Below, piece by piece: positions 10,613 through 22,425 of a stretch of 64,000 bases of DNA. Below the pieces are notes generated by a model. It searched no databases and was not told the origin of the DNA. It saw only the letters and a program-made list of their open reading frames with translations. The position numbers and the translations under genes are program-made. The stretch spans positions 35,171,439 through 35,235,438 of the forward strand of contig OX387191.1 of NCBI GenBank assembly GCA_947561395.2, written 5' to 3'. Each line of letters opens with the position of its first letter. The first letter of the stretch is position 1. The DNA comes from Buxus sempervirens (taxonomy: Eukaryota; Streptophyta; Magnoliopsida; Buxales; Buxaceae).

Positions 10613-13021
10613 GGTAGTATCTCGTGCCAATCTCTGTAACTTACTACGATCTTCTGAATTATTTTCTTTATATTCTTATTTGCTGCTTCTACTACCCCAT
10701 CCATCTTTGGTCTGTACAGAGTTGACTTGTGATGGGTGATCTGAAACTGTTCACACATCTGCTTAATGTCCTTGTTCTTAATATTTGAAGCGTTGTCTGA
10801 TACTATAGCATTTGGAAGACCATAGCGACAAAGGATGTTGTGCTTCAAAAATTTAAGAACATGGTTCCTGGTGATATTTGCATATGAAGCAGCTTCTACC
10901 CACTTGGTGAAATAGTCGATTGCTACGAGGATAAATCTGTGCCCATTTGACGCCTTCGGAGAAATCATCCCAATGACATCAATGCCCCACATAGAGAAAT
11001 GTCATGGTAAAGCCATGTTGTGCAACTCACTCGGTGGTGCATGCTTGTTATCAGCATATATTTGGCACAAATGACACCTTTTGACATGTATACAGTAATC
11101 ATGCTCCATCGTCAACCAGTAATATCCCAATCGTAGAATCTTCTTTGCGAGCATGTGCACGTTCATATGTGGCCCACAAATGTCTCCGTGCACTATCTCT
11201 ATCAATCTTTCTGACTCAGCCTTGGTGACACATCTGAGTAGGACGTCATTGTGTGATCTCTTATATAATTGCCCACCACTTAATAAAATTGTCCTGCTAA
11301 TCTCTGTATTGCCCTTTTCTCAGTAGAAGTAGCACTTTCTGGAAAACTCCGATCCCTCAAGAAGTTCCTAATATAATGAAACCATGGTACTTCTTCTTCC
11401 GATACTCCTTCTAGAACAAGACAGTAACCCGGTTCATCTCTGACTTTGATTTCAAGTGGTTTGATATCTACTCATTCTAGAATACTAATCATTAAAGCCA
11501 GTGTTGTCAAAGCGTCCACAAAATGATTTTTGGATCTTGACATATAATTGAAGAAAATTCAAGTAAAATTGGTGCTTATTTCTTCTAAATACTGGTGATA
11601 TGGGATCAATTTGTGATCTTTGGTTTTCCATTCACCAATTGTTTGGAAGATGATAAGACTCGAATCCCCGTATACGTCAAGTTCCTCTACCTCATGATCT
11701 AGAGCAGCTTGCAGCTCAATTATACATGCTTCATACTCTGCAATATTGTTTGTGCACTAAAATCTCAACTTCACTGCGATTGGGATATGTGAACCATCCG
11801 GCTTTACCAAAACTGCCCCGATTTTGTTTCCATTCATATTTGCAGCTCCATCAAAGAACATCTGCCAGGAGTCTTTACTTTCTTCTTCTTCAGCAAACAA
11901 AATTGCCTTGTCAGGAAAATTTTTCTTAAGAGGCTGGTACTCTAGTAAAGGATGCGCCACTAGATGATCGGCAATTTCTTGACCTTTAATCGCCTTTTGA
12001 GTGATGTACGTAAGGTCAAATTCTGAAAGCAAAAGTTGCCACTTCACCGTCCTACCAGTTAATGCTGGCTTCTCAAACAAGTACTTCAAAGGGTCCATTC
12101 TGGATATTAATAACGTGGAATGACTAAGGAAGTAATGTCTCAATCTTTGAGTTGCCCATACTAAAGCACAACAAGTCTTTTCTAAAGGAGAATACTTTGT
12201 TTCATACTCCATGAACTTCTTACTTAGATAGTAAATTGCTCTTTCCTTTCTGCCCATCTCATCATGCTACCCTAAGACACACCCCATCGATGTCTCCAAA
12301 ACTGACAAGTATAGAATTAATGGTCTTCCTGAAGTTGGCGGCACTAGAACAGGTGGATTCAACAAATATTCTCTTATCTTATCAAAGGCCAATTGGCAAT
12401 CATCATTCCAGACTGTCAAGTTGTTCTTCCTTAGAAGCTTGAAAATTGGTTCACAGATAGTAGTGAGCTGTGCAATGAACCGACTTATGTATTGAATCCT
12501 TCCAAGAAAGCCACGAACCTCCTTCTCTGTTCTAGGTGGTGGCATTTCTATAATCTCCTTTGCTTTAACAGGATCAATTTCAATTCCCCTTCTGCTCACT
12601 ATGAATCCCAACAATTTTCCTGACGTAGCCCCAAAGACACATTTTGCCAGGTTAAGCCTTAAACAGTACTTCCTGAGTCGGTCAAACATCTTTTTTAAAT
12701 TGATCAAGTGGTCATCTTCTTTATGAGATTTTGCAATCATATCATCCACATAGACCTCTATCTCCTTGTGGATCATATCATGGAAAAGTGCTGTCGTGGC
12801 CTGCTGATAGGTTGCCCCGGCATTCTTAAGCCCAAATAGCATGACCGTGTAATGGAAGGTACCCCAAGGCATAATAAATGCTTTCTTCTCCTGATCTTCT
12901 CCCGCCGTCTTAATTTTATTGTACCCGGAGAAGCCGTCCATGAACGAGAACAAGCTATGTACAGCAGTGTTGCCGACCAAAATGTCGATGTGTTGAAGAG
13001 GGAAATCATCCTTAGGGCTGC
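10613..13021 (-). pseudogene. D pol: RT (C-terminal part), RNase H, archaeal-like RNase H, integrase core
   Basis: The minus strand reads RT from 13021 (PLQHIDILVGNTAVHS..., YVDD at 12741-12752), the connection/RNase H region ending in a stop near 12260, and a second RNase H (MFFDGA near 11850). It continues through the aRH end, the integrase zinc-finger region (KRCHLCQIYAD near 11070) and the integrase core (SDNASN, then PKMDGVVEAANK). The core runs up to the solo LTR at 10612. At least six stops or frameshifts interrupt it, for example near 12260, 11757 and 11000. The RT N-terminus lies at 15407-15594, across another LTR. The domain set and order identify the Tat lineage of Ty3. Confidence 0.9.
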
Positions 13022-13607
13022 TGTAGACACCTGATTTTTGCACCCCTAAAATGGCAAAAATGAAAAGTCAAACCCTGAGGGGGTCAAAAAATTGACTTTT
13101 TGATTCAAGTGAATTTGGCTATCAAACTTCATCTCATTGAAAAAAGCATTTCGACACGGTTCTAACGCAATTGAGTTTGCTGGAATCGGAGTCTGGATGA
13201 GGAAGTTATGAGTCAGTCAAACTTTTGGGGAGCGAAAAGTTGACTTTTTGCTCGACCCCAATTCAGCTGTCCAAAGTGATCCCAATGGATAGGTAGTTCC
13301 GAGCTGATTCCAACGATACTAAGTTTGCTGAAATCGGACACCAAATGAAGAAGTTATGGGCAGTTGAAATTTCAAGAAAACTGCCCGTTTGGCAGAATAG
13401 CAGCAAAAGAGCAAAATGAATTAACAAAATCAATAAAAAACATTTAATAAAACATATCTTAATATTTTAACATTTAAATAAAAAGTATCTTAATATTTTA
13501 ATAATATAATCTTAGATTTTTTAATAAAATATTAAGAAAATCGGATAAAAATCTTTAATTAAATCAAATTGAATAAAAGATTTCAGATCCGGCATTTATA
13601 AAACATG

Positions 13608-13835
13608 CTAAACCGCACCTGAAGTACGGTTTAGTCTGAACCGTGCTTCAAATACGATTTTGAGCTTCTAGAAGGTGGACGCGTGTCCTGTACGGCGACA
13701 GCTAGCAGATTCGCGCAGATTTGCACGTGTCCAATGCCAACCGCACTTAAAGTGCGGTTTTTGTTTTTTTAGTGCAATTTTGTCACAACCGCACTTCAAG
13801 TGCGGTTGTGACCAAACCGCACTTCAAGTACGGTT
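13608..13835. repeat. Promoter-proximal palindrome cluster (AACCGCAC type)
   Basis: Inverted repeats at 13608-13634 (CTAAACCG/CGGTTTAG), 13739-13759 (AACCGCACTT/AAGTGCGGTT with a single-base spacer), 13785-13809 (12-bp arms ACAACCGCACTT/AAGTGCGGTTGT) and 13815-13835. A decayed copy lies at about 13638-13660. The last ends 16 bp before the TATA box. Confidence 0.88.
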
Positions 13836-13851
13836 CTGGCACTTTTTTGCC

Positions 13852-13859
13852 TATAAATA
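13852..13859 (+). promoter_or_regulatory. TATA box of solo LTR 13022-15401
   Basis: TATAAATA in CCTATAAATAGAGG, a strong plant core-promoter match directly after the palindrome cluster. Confidence 0.65.
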
Positions 13860-14601
13860 GAGGGCCAGCCCCCCATTTGGAGTAAGCTGGCCCCCCTTTC
13901 GGTCCCCACACCCTCTCCCTGTTCTTTGCCCATCCGAAACTCTGCCCCTATCAATACCCAACCTCAAATCCCTAATATACCCCTACCTTGCTTAAACCTT
14001 GCCTAAACCCTCTCCTTCCACTATTTTGACAAAGGAACCAATAAAACCCCTACCAAAATCAACGCAAGAAATCAGTAGAGACGCGGAAGCGCTACCCGAT
14101 TTAATTGGAAGAATCACAACAACAAAATAAGCAAAAGGACCTATTGTAAGTATTTTTATCTACAATTTTTCTTTTTATAAACTTCTTTTTGTTACATTTA
14201 ACCTGTTTGTTGATTTGTTGAGTATCTCAAAGAGTTCCAATTCAAGGTGGAGATTTCATAAAAAAGGGATGGGAAGAGATTGCCTTAAAAAGAAGAAACA
14301 TGTTCTCAAGTCTATTCAACTAATCTCTTTTCTTTCACTTTTATTTAAAAGCAATTATATCCCTGTAAATTCCCCTTTTCCTCTTGAATGATGGCTATGG
14401 TTGTTTGAGCAAACAAAAAGAAGAAGGAAGCCCATGATTCCAAAGAAAGTGAAAAGAGAAGAAATGGCTTTATAAGCCAAATGAAGAAAATGTGAAACCT
14501 GGAAGGAGAGCAGAAGCCCGGCGGAGGTTGCCAGAAGTCCCAGAAAGGTTACCAAATTGATCCAGATCAAAATCGGTGCAAACAAATGAAACTGAGTAGC
14601 A

Positions 14602-14647
14602 ACCGTACACACAGAACGGTTCTGACCAAACCGCACTAAGAGTACGG
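14602..14647. repeat. Downstream hairpin pair (AACCGCAC type)
   Basis: Two decayed inverted repeats, 14602-14620 (ACCGT/ACGGT arms) and 14629-14647 (AACCGCAC... GTACGGT), about 750 bp downstream of the TATA box. The other beta LTRs have a second cluster in a comparable place. Confidence 0.65.
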
Positions 14648-14744
14648 TCAGATTGAAAAGTGACTTAAAAACTAATGTATTTGGACCGGTTGAACCTGAT
14701 TCGACCCAAACCGGCTTGAACCGGCCTTTTAGACAACTTGGGCT

Positions 14745-15010
14745 ATTTTGAGCCCAATAAAAGACTGTGGGCCAAGATGGGCCCACCAATACCACCCTGG
14801 GCCCACTTGTGGGGGCCCATCTCAGACCGGCCCAAACCCGGCCCGTTCTCAATAAAACGGGCCCAAGGCCAATTGACTCAGGCTAATGGGCCCATTCCAA
14901 GCCCATCAAGCCCAAACTAAAATTGTAAATACATAAAACTTAATAAAATAACCAAATGGGTTACCCAATAACCCAATTGGGCCCAAGGCCCAACCATGGC
15001 AGCCCACCGG
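14745..15010. repeat. GGGCC/GGCCCA-dense segment
   Basis: More than ten GGCCC/GGGCC cores in about 265 bp, several as the palindrome GGGCCC, in an otherwise AT-rich LTR. A similar segment lies at 7660-8250 in the other long beta LTR. TGGGCC/T matches the plant 'site II' motif bound by TCP factors; a role here is only inference. Confidence 0.6.
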
Positions 15011-15324
15011 TCTTCCAATGGGACCCGGGTCCGACCCATTTCACTTCAATAAAATAAAAAAAAAGATAAAATCAAAATAAAAGGGACCCACACCTTCAGA
15101 GGGCCCCACCAGACCAAATAAAGCAGCATGCTGGTCTAGGAAGGGTGAGCTTGACTCAAAAAACCAGGGAGACCCGAGGGACCCGTCAGACCGACGGGGC
15201 GGACCGGGGTGTCTTTAAGACTTCCCCGAACCGTAACCGAGGACTTAGCTAGATCTCTAATAAGCCGCAGACCAGACTTAGACCCGGTTAGGGAAAAACC
15301 GTGTCTGCCTGCACTCTCAGGCAG

Positions 15325-15334
15325 TGGCGACTCC
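15325..15334 (+). other. Primer-binding-site-like motif inside U5
   Basis: TGGCGACTCC directly after a 6-bp hairpin (TGCCTG/CAGGCA around CACTCT), 67 nt before the LTR end. Confidence 0.5.
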
Positions 15335-15401
15335 GAAAATCCCGAGGCACGCACTGAAAGTGCGCCCGGTGTGCGATCTAGGCTAGGTTTTAGGTGGCAC
15401 A

Positions 15402-15594
15402 GCTGCCTTATTCAGATCTCTGTAATCCACACACATCCTGACTTTTCCATCCTTCTTTGGTACCGGCACAATATTTGCGAAGCATTCGGGGTACGTGGAG
15501 ACTGCCAAAAATCCCGCTTGAAATTGCTTAACACTTCATCTTTAACCTTTAGTGTCCATTCAGGTTTCAATCTTCTCAACTTCTGCTTAGCCGG
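15402..15594 (-). pseudogene. RT N-terminal fragment of D
   Basis: The minus strand encodes the region before and into the first RT motifs (KLRRLKPEW, then IVPVPKKDGKVRMCVDYRDLN in another frame). One base is missing relative to C in the stretch after KVKDEV, which shifts the frame. It is bounded by solo LTRs on both sides. Confidence 0.85.
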
Positions 15595-18500
15595 TGTAAC
15601 GCCCGATTCCGGGTCCATTCCCAAACCCGAGGTGTTATGGTAAATAAACAAAGCAACTAAAGAATCTGGATAATTTAATACTTTTTGAAAATTTATAATC
15701 AAAGTAAATGCGGAAACTTGAATTCAAATCCTATTTATTAATCAACAATTATGATATACAAATATTTCAATTACACGAGCAACCTACACCTATATAGACT
15801 ACCCATCTACAATTAACCCAAAATTTGACGTCCTTGCCAAGAGTACCTGAAAAATGGGGAGAAACCGAAGTGAGAATAAATCTCAACAAGTAGCAGATGT
15901 ATGAAGTAAAAACAGTCCATAATGATTTACAAAGATAGTCAAGGGGTGAATGATAAAACCAAAACCATGATAATATATCAATGACAATTACCAATCCAAA
16001 ACAAACACGTGTGACATAATAGAACTCATGAACAGAAACCACTTAATAAGATATTCCTGCCCCCATAGTTCGCCACATCACGACTTACATGATTGATGGA
16101 GCCCGCACTAGCAGTCACCACCATCTCCTCCGACAACCATCAACGCGGATCACCCACGAATGGGATGGCGAGTACAATCCTCAGTCCAAAATAAAATCCC
16201 ATCAAGGGTACCGCTTCCGTGGAGGCCATACCAATCCAATCAAAGATTAATTGACCCACGACAACACGTCTAATACCAGTGCATGTGCAAGTCACAAGTG
16301 ATCCTCAAGCACGGCCAAATCATAGCTCCAACGTGCGAGTCACAACTAACCCACCAACATGACCAATATAAAGCTCGTGAAAGTCGATGTCTCATTGAAA
16401 CATGCGGATGGTAACCTAAATAACAAATAAAAACCGTTGCCGATCGACAACCTCGGCTATGACCAAGCCACACCAGCAGCGATTGAGGATTGCTGTCTAC
16501 GTCGCCCGAACCTGCAAGTACGACGGACCGCATACTGGGGAGTTCCAGACAAGAATAGCTTACCAGCCAATTCCATTTCACTTCCTAGCTAAGCTATAGA
16601 TCCATACTAAGCATTGCCCACTAGACACAACTCACAATCAAAACCTCGAATAACTCAAAGATACAATATTCAGTGATAAACCTCGTACCAGTAATCATAA
16701 ACATGTCCCAAATGATATATCCAACAATAATTTCCGAAACCACGGTGTCCAACCAAGAGATTCAAAATAACTATTAAACAGAGTTCCAGGTCATTTAATA
16801 AGAAAAGTACGAGAGTATACACAAATTCTAAATAAAAGGTTCAGATTTGAGTCGTGTTAGTGTGGGCATACGTAGTTTATCTTTCTAATTCAGTATTCAG
16901 GTTATTCTTTATTTCTTACAAAGTTTACTCCCAATTCTACACTTTGGTTCATCCTAAAATTCTTACTTTTAAATCCTTATTTACCAAATAATACCATAAA
17001 TCTCTAAAACCTTTGGGTTATGCTATTGATTCTTTCCAGAAGTTAACTTAGCTCTATTATGACTTGTTAGACCAGGTTTCATACCTAGATTCCTAATGAG
17101 AGTGGTCTGAGTACATATGGTTTACCTTAACTAGTCTACTTTGATGCTGAATGCATTCAATGCCCAAATAGTTACCCTTTAATCCGAATTTAATTCCGTC
17201 ACTTCCTACATCTTAAATTACCCTCGTTATAGGTGTTACAACATTAAAATTCCAAGAAAAATCATTAAAAATTGAATCTGGGCACAAATCCCAAGTTTTG
17301 ATATTTCTGACAGATGATCGCTTGAATGGACACTCAAGTGACTGCTCTAGCGGTTAAGGTTTCAGGTTCTGTTATTTTTCCAAAGCCTATTGCCTGAAGT
17401 AACGCTCAAACGGTGTCTCGAGTGCTCCAAATATTAACACCAATTTTCTTAGTTGCGGAAATTCTCAATCTTTCTAACCCAAATATTTACTTGATTTGAC
17501 TCTAAATATCTGATTTCCATCCCAAAATAGCTCTGAAACAACCTTAAACTAATCCCATCATCTTCCTACTTATCTTGAGTTTCTTTTTAAGTTTAAACTC
17601 ACCAAAATCAACTCTTTCTTGATTTTTAAAGGAAGTTAAATCACCAAAACAATTTTTTATAAACAAATAAGCTTTTTCCCATGAAATCCAACTTAAAAAA
17701 CAATACGATCAAACATCAAAAACACAAGAAAACATGCAGTTCCTCCAGTTTCAAGGGTTTGCTACTTGCCTTTTGATGAACCCAGATTTTTCAGAAACTT
17801 CTTCTATGCCCATTTTTGGAGATCAACCGCACCCCTCTAGACTTCTCCAATTTAGATCTCTACCGTTCAGTTTGAAGTCGTTCATGAGTAGAACAAAACC
17901 TTAAAATTTCAGCCCATTCCAACGGTTGGATATTCTTAGCTCGCCGTTCGAATTTAGCTGGTCGGCCATCTCTGCAACTCCTCTTCTTTCTAATTTCCTC
18001 ATTTCTTTTATCTCTTCTCTCCTTCTATTTTGGCTCATATCACTTATGCACGAATTTTCCTCTACTTCTAACTTGTTTTCAAAACCTAAAACACTCTTTA
18101 AACCGCTCTTTTATAATCTCATAAATAAACCAACTCTAATTAGGTTTAGCTCACTCTAATATACTAAGTGTATTCCCTCTTCTACCCTTCTCCTTAATTT
18201 AACTCCTTTAACTCTCTTTTGAGGGATCTCCTAATTAATTTTCGTGCTTAATCTTATTCCTAATTTTAAATTGTAATAGACTTTTATTATTCACTCAAAA
18301 TACCTAAATTTTGGACCCTAAATAATATAATTACCATTAGGCCCTTTTTCCACCCTTTAAGCCTTAATTTCATTATTTTACATCTAATTAAGCTAAGATT
18401 TTGTCTAGTTGAATTTGTTAACTTAAAAACTAATTATCTTATTTTCTTTCTTAATTTTAACAAATTTGAAATGACCAAATGACCCTTTCTCTTTGAATTC

Positions 18501-18618
18501 CTATTTTTAACCTTTAAATCTTTCTTTAATTCTCCTACTATTATATTTCTTAGTATTTTCCTCCATAATTTATCTCTTAATTATTTATTTTATTTTTAGG
18601 AAAATCTAGGATTTTACA
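15595..18618 (-). mobile_element. Solo LTR, family A, between D linker and RT
   Basis: A 3024-bp LTR. On the plus strand it begins TGTAACGCCCGATTCCGGG and ends CTAGGATTTTACA; read in its own orientation it starts TGTAAAATCCTAG. The flanks are GCCGG (15590-15594) and ACCAG (18619-18623): a 5-bp duplication with two transition differences, which fits an old insertion. This uninterrupted copy shows what 23051-56019 looked like before B inserted: the junction sequence TTTTAATGTTGTAACACC is continuous here at about 17230-17250. Confidence 0.85.
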
Positions 18619-20184
18619 ACCAGCTTAACTTCTGGCAGAATTGGCAGCCTGTGTACAACCATGTCTGTATCCAATCCTGGCATATCCCGATAAGACCATG
18701 CGAGCACATCCTTATAATTTGCGAAGAATCATGACATTTCACACTACTGCACATCAGACAGACATGCACCCATCTTTACAATTTTTGGGTCATCTTCGGT
18801 CCCTAGATTTATTGAGATGGTCTCTTCAATATTAGGTTGAATACCCTTTTCATGACACTTCAATTGATATGAAATTTCTTTCGGAGGGTCTTCTTCTTCA
18901 ACCTCGGTCTCTTCTTCAATCCACATTAGGTCAAAGTCGAGCTCAAGGTCCAAGTTATATTCAACTTGCTCCAATTCCGTTTGCTTATATGGTTCATAAG
19001 TGGTTTGGACCTTTTTGAAAAACTTAAATTTTCTAGAAAAAATGAAAAATCTTTTTTTGTTTTTTGAGGGCCTTCAGAGAAAGCTTTTCCTGAAGATGAA
19101 GGCTCATTAAAACATTCAGTAAAAGAGCAATCCACTAATGGAGTTTTTTTTGGAGGCCGCGTCTGTTTGCCAACCAAACACGGCTTTAAAGGTAAGGGGA
19201 GTTTCCTCCCAATTATTCAATACATATTCTTCTGGAGCAGGGGAAATAGTGCAAGCCTGCTTCTCTGAGTCCGAATCCGAGACCACCATCACGAGATGTA
19301 TTGTATTGCCCATTTCTGCTGTGGGGCTCACTCCAGAGAAGACCTCATCCGGAATTTTCACAGCCGCCCAATCAATGAAGGGTGACTCTGTCCTATTTGC
19401 TTCTTCTGTTTTCGCCTTCAGCCATGGTGAAGAAAGCCCCAATATCTTTAAAGAAATCCCACTGCTTTTCTTGTTGTGGCTTAGGCTTGCCAAGTGCTGG
19501 AGTAAATGAGGATGGAATATATTGTTGCAAAGTTGGGACATATGGTTTCTGAAAGGGGTTGATGTTCAGGTACGGAGGTTTTGACTGATCCGTGGGAGAA
19601 GACAACTGAATCGTACAGGAAGGCTTTGGAAAAGTTTCCCTTATATGAGGGAATTTTCTTTGATTCTTCCTTCTTCCATTCTCTCCTTCTTCTTTCTGCT
19701 TGAGTCTTCTCCATTTTCCTGGATTCATCCCAATCTTGCTTTAGGGATTAATTTCTTCACCCTTACTGGTTCTAACCTCCCTTGCAAGTTAACTCCCAGA
19801 CCTTTCCCTGGATGGAAATCATATTTTTTAGCACTTTTTCCACCATCTTTTCAACACTGGCTCTCCTTTCTTTATTATCCTGATACCCCCCAAGTATGAA
19901 ATTGACAGTTTCAAACTGAAAAGAGTGGAATGCAATTTTGTCAACAATTAATTCGACATTTATAAAGGGTACATCAGGTGGCACTATTGGAGGTATTAAA
20001 TTCTCAGCTAGGACAGTTATCACCCTTTATCCTCTTATATACTTCACCCTTTGGTGAAGAGTAGATGTTAGTGCCCTAGCCGAGTGTATCTACGGCCTTC
20101 CTAAGAGCAAATTTAAAGCTGCTAGAATATCTATCGCTTCAAATGTGATATTGAATATATTCGGTCCGATGGTTATCGGCAATT
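18619..20184 (-). pseudogene. D protease end and pro-pol linker
   Basis: From 20184 downwards the minus strand encodes the end of the retropepsin-like domain (LNLLLGRP, then a stop in place of Trp), then AENLIPPIVPPDVP, a charged segment, and FIDWAAVKIPDEV. It then reaches a T8 tract (A8 in the coding sense, 19144-19151) at which the frame changes by +1. It continues through the acidic EETEVEEEDPPKE linker and the ISINLGTEDDPKIVKMG segment to the NYKDV and PGLDTDMVVH region before RT. Several stops and at least two more frameshifts (for example near 18950) break it. The order matches 42340-43900 of element C. Confidence 0.82.
19144..19151 (-). other. A8 tract at pro/pol frame change (D)
   Basis: In the coding sense, TCC AAA AAA AAC TCC. 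The upstream protease frame ends at 19116, 25 nt beyond the A8; the pol-side frame is open from 19177. The same arrangement is in C at 42970-42977. Confidence 0.45.
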
Positions 20185-20851
20185 TGTAACGCTCCGGATC
20201 CGGGTTACGGGAAATAAACCGTAACTCGTCACCAAAGGGTTACTTTTCCACCCAAAATCGCAAAATCAGAGTAAAGGAAACATGATTAAACAATTAAATA
20301 CATAAACAGAGGCGACTAAAACCGAACTCAAACTAAAATGTCAAAGTTCTAATCTGAACTCAACCGATCCCAGTTTTTACCCTCTGATATTGACATTTCT
20401 AAGATCTGAAAACAAAACAAAACAAATGGTCTGAGATACGAATATCCCAATAGGTAGCACATGCATGCTCATAAACATTTTTAACAGTTCTAAAACATGC
20501 TTCAAGTGGAACATATGCATCGGTGACAATAACACAAATAATCCCACAATGATATATCAATGGATACAAGATAACCAGAATAAATTTGTATGTCAATCAA
20601 ATCCGAGTGTCAAATCATAAATCAACAAGTCATAGCAGGACTCATGAAGTAAGACTATCTTTAACTAGGGTAACATCAATGTTCACTGTGCCACCTCCCG
20701 GCTTAGGTGCGAAGCCGAGTACACGATCATCGTCTTATTGCGGGAGAACCCACCCAGTACAGTGATGGGTTGGCATGTACTATCCAGTCATAGTCCGAGT
20801 ACACGATAAAATGAGTGATAGCCGCAGCCAGCCAAGTACACTATTAGGCCT

Positions 20852-21209
20852 CACTGAGTACACAGTGGAACACGCATGCGGTGAACAAAGAATTACAACT
20901 AGCAAAGAACAATCTTATCCACTACTTAGCTCCTAAATGGATCCACATAGTGCCATGCCTAAGAAGAATAACGCAGCCTTCCGAGTACACAATAAGGCCT
21001 CACCGAGTACACGGTGGAACATGCATGAAGATAAAGAATTACAATTAGCCGGAGGTATCAGCATATCATCCCGAGTACACGGGGCATCTCTGAGTACACA
21101 GAGGTATCAACATATCATCTCGAGTACACGAGGCATCTCTGAGTACACAGAGGTATAGTATTTACCCAAGTACATGGGCATCTCAATCCGTCTCTCCAAG
21201 TACATGGAG
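20852..21209. repeat. Hairpin array with fixed GAGTACAC loop and covarying stems
   Basis: Hairpins at 20852-20867 (CACT/AGTG), 21001-21016 (CACC/GGTG), 21070-21083 (CCC/GGG), 21088-21103 (CTCT/AGAG), 21119-21132 (CTC/GAG) and 21137-21152 (CTCT/AGAG), all around GAGTACAC. Two more, 21165-21178 (CCC/GGG) and 21194-21209 (CTCC/GGAG), enclose AAGTACAT. Further decayed GAGTACAC copies lie between 20715 and 20845. Confidence 0.88.
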
Positions 21210-22416
21210 GAAAAACAAATTAAAACTAAAATCTCAATCTTTTTCATCTCAACCATTACTTTCCCCAAAATTATGATCATACAATATGCTAGATTGCATC
21301 TCAACTATTATTTTTCTCTTTACCACTATTAAATTGACCTTATCTATTTTTTTGATTAAGTTATAAATCCTAAAAATCACTTTAAACACTTTTTCCTTGA
21401 ATTTTGATTTTTCTTTCAAAATGTGACTAAAACGTAATTATTTATTTGGGGTTCACACTTATTTGTTGAATTTAATTAAAATCCGAACTAGAAATTAATT
21501 CTTTAAGTTCTATACACTAATTATCAATAACTCTCTCAGTTATATCAAATCTAAATATTTATTATATATAACTGTTTTTAGATTAAAATGAAAATTTTAC
21601 ACTGAAAATTTCTAACTTTTCAAAATATTGACGATAGCACTATTCATCCATTTTCTGTGATTAAATAGCCTACTTTGATGACTTTTCTAGATCAATCCAG
21701 GAATCCTTTTAACCTAAATCAGTTCTTATGTAATCTGTAGCTAGTAAACTAATTTTTAAGTTATTAAACTGAGATTTATAATAATGTTTGCGTAGTTTTG
21801 AAAATATCCCAAAACTTCCTAAAACCATTTGCAACTATCATTTCAAACAAAAACATAGCATCCGGTACATCGATCAAGCTTAATCAAACCATCTAAATAA
21901 TCAATTGAAATCAAATGTTCATCTTCCACAACTTAAAACACATACTTCAAATCAACTTAGCACATAAATTTTTATTTACTATAGATGTTTTGCACCAAAA
22001 TTTAAATGTTTAGAAAACTTCATCTTCTCCAACACGAATAGCGAACCAGTAGGTGATTTGTAAATTTTCGAAGCCTTTCCATGCTCAACACATATTACTA
22101 AATGGTTTTAAACCACTTGCAATCATCTAATATCATATTAAACTAGATTTTAAGCATACCAATGTGAATCAAACATGAGTTTTTCAACAAGTAGAAAATC
22201 AACACCCCCCTAACTTCCGAAAACGTGGAAACAAGAACATAAATCAAAACACTACTTACCGAACTAGTTCAGCCCTCCTCCCTTCTTCTTCCTCTTCCCT
22301 TCTCCCTTCTTCTTCTTCTTCCCTTCTTCTCCCTTCTTCTTCTTCTCGCTGTGCCCCCTTTCTCCTCTAACCCTTGGCGAGCGACCAAAAATGAGAACCC
22401 TCGGGTTCACTCTTCA

Positions 22417-22425
22417 ATTTATATA
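22417..22425 (-). promoter_or_regulatory. TATA box of solo LTR 20185-22782
   Basis: TATATAAAT on the minus strand about 360 bp from the LTR start in its orientation. Confidence 0.5.

Larger units (their letters stand above)
13022..15401 (+). mobile_element. Solo LTR, family beta, inside D reverse transcriptase
   Basis: A 2380-bp LTR starting TGTAGACACCTGATTTTTG and ending TAGGTGGCACA. It has the perfect target duplication GCTGC (13017-13021 and 15402-15406). The flanks rejoin the RT motif region as in C. The TGTAGACACC start is shared with the LTRs of C. The U5 end shares CCGCAGACC and TGTCTGCCTGCAC with B's LTR. It carries a hairpin cluster, TATA box, second hairpin pair and GGGCCC-rich segment. 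Confidence 0.9.

Noticed and set aside
18744..19728. Several overlapping short minus-strand frames considered as separate small genes
   Set aside because: They are fragments of the single frameshifted protease-linker region of D, collinear with 42.5-43.5 kb of C.
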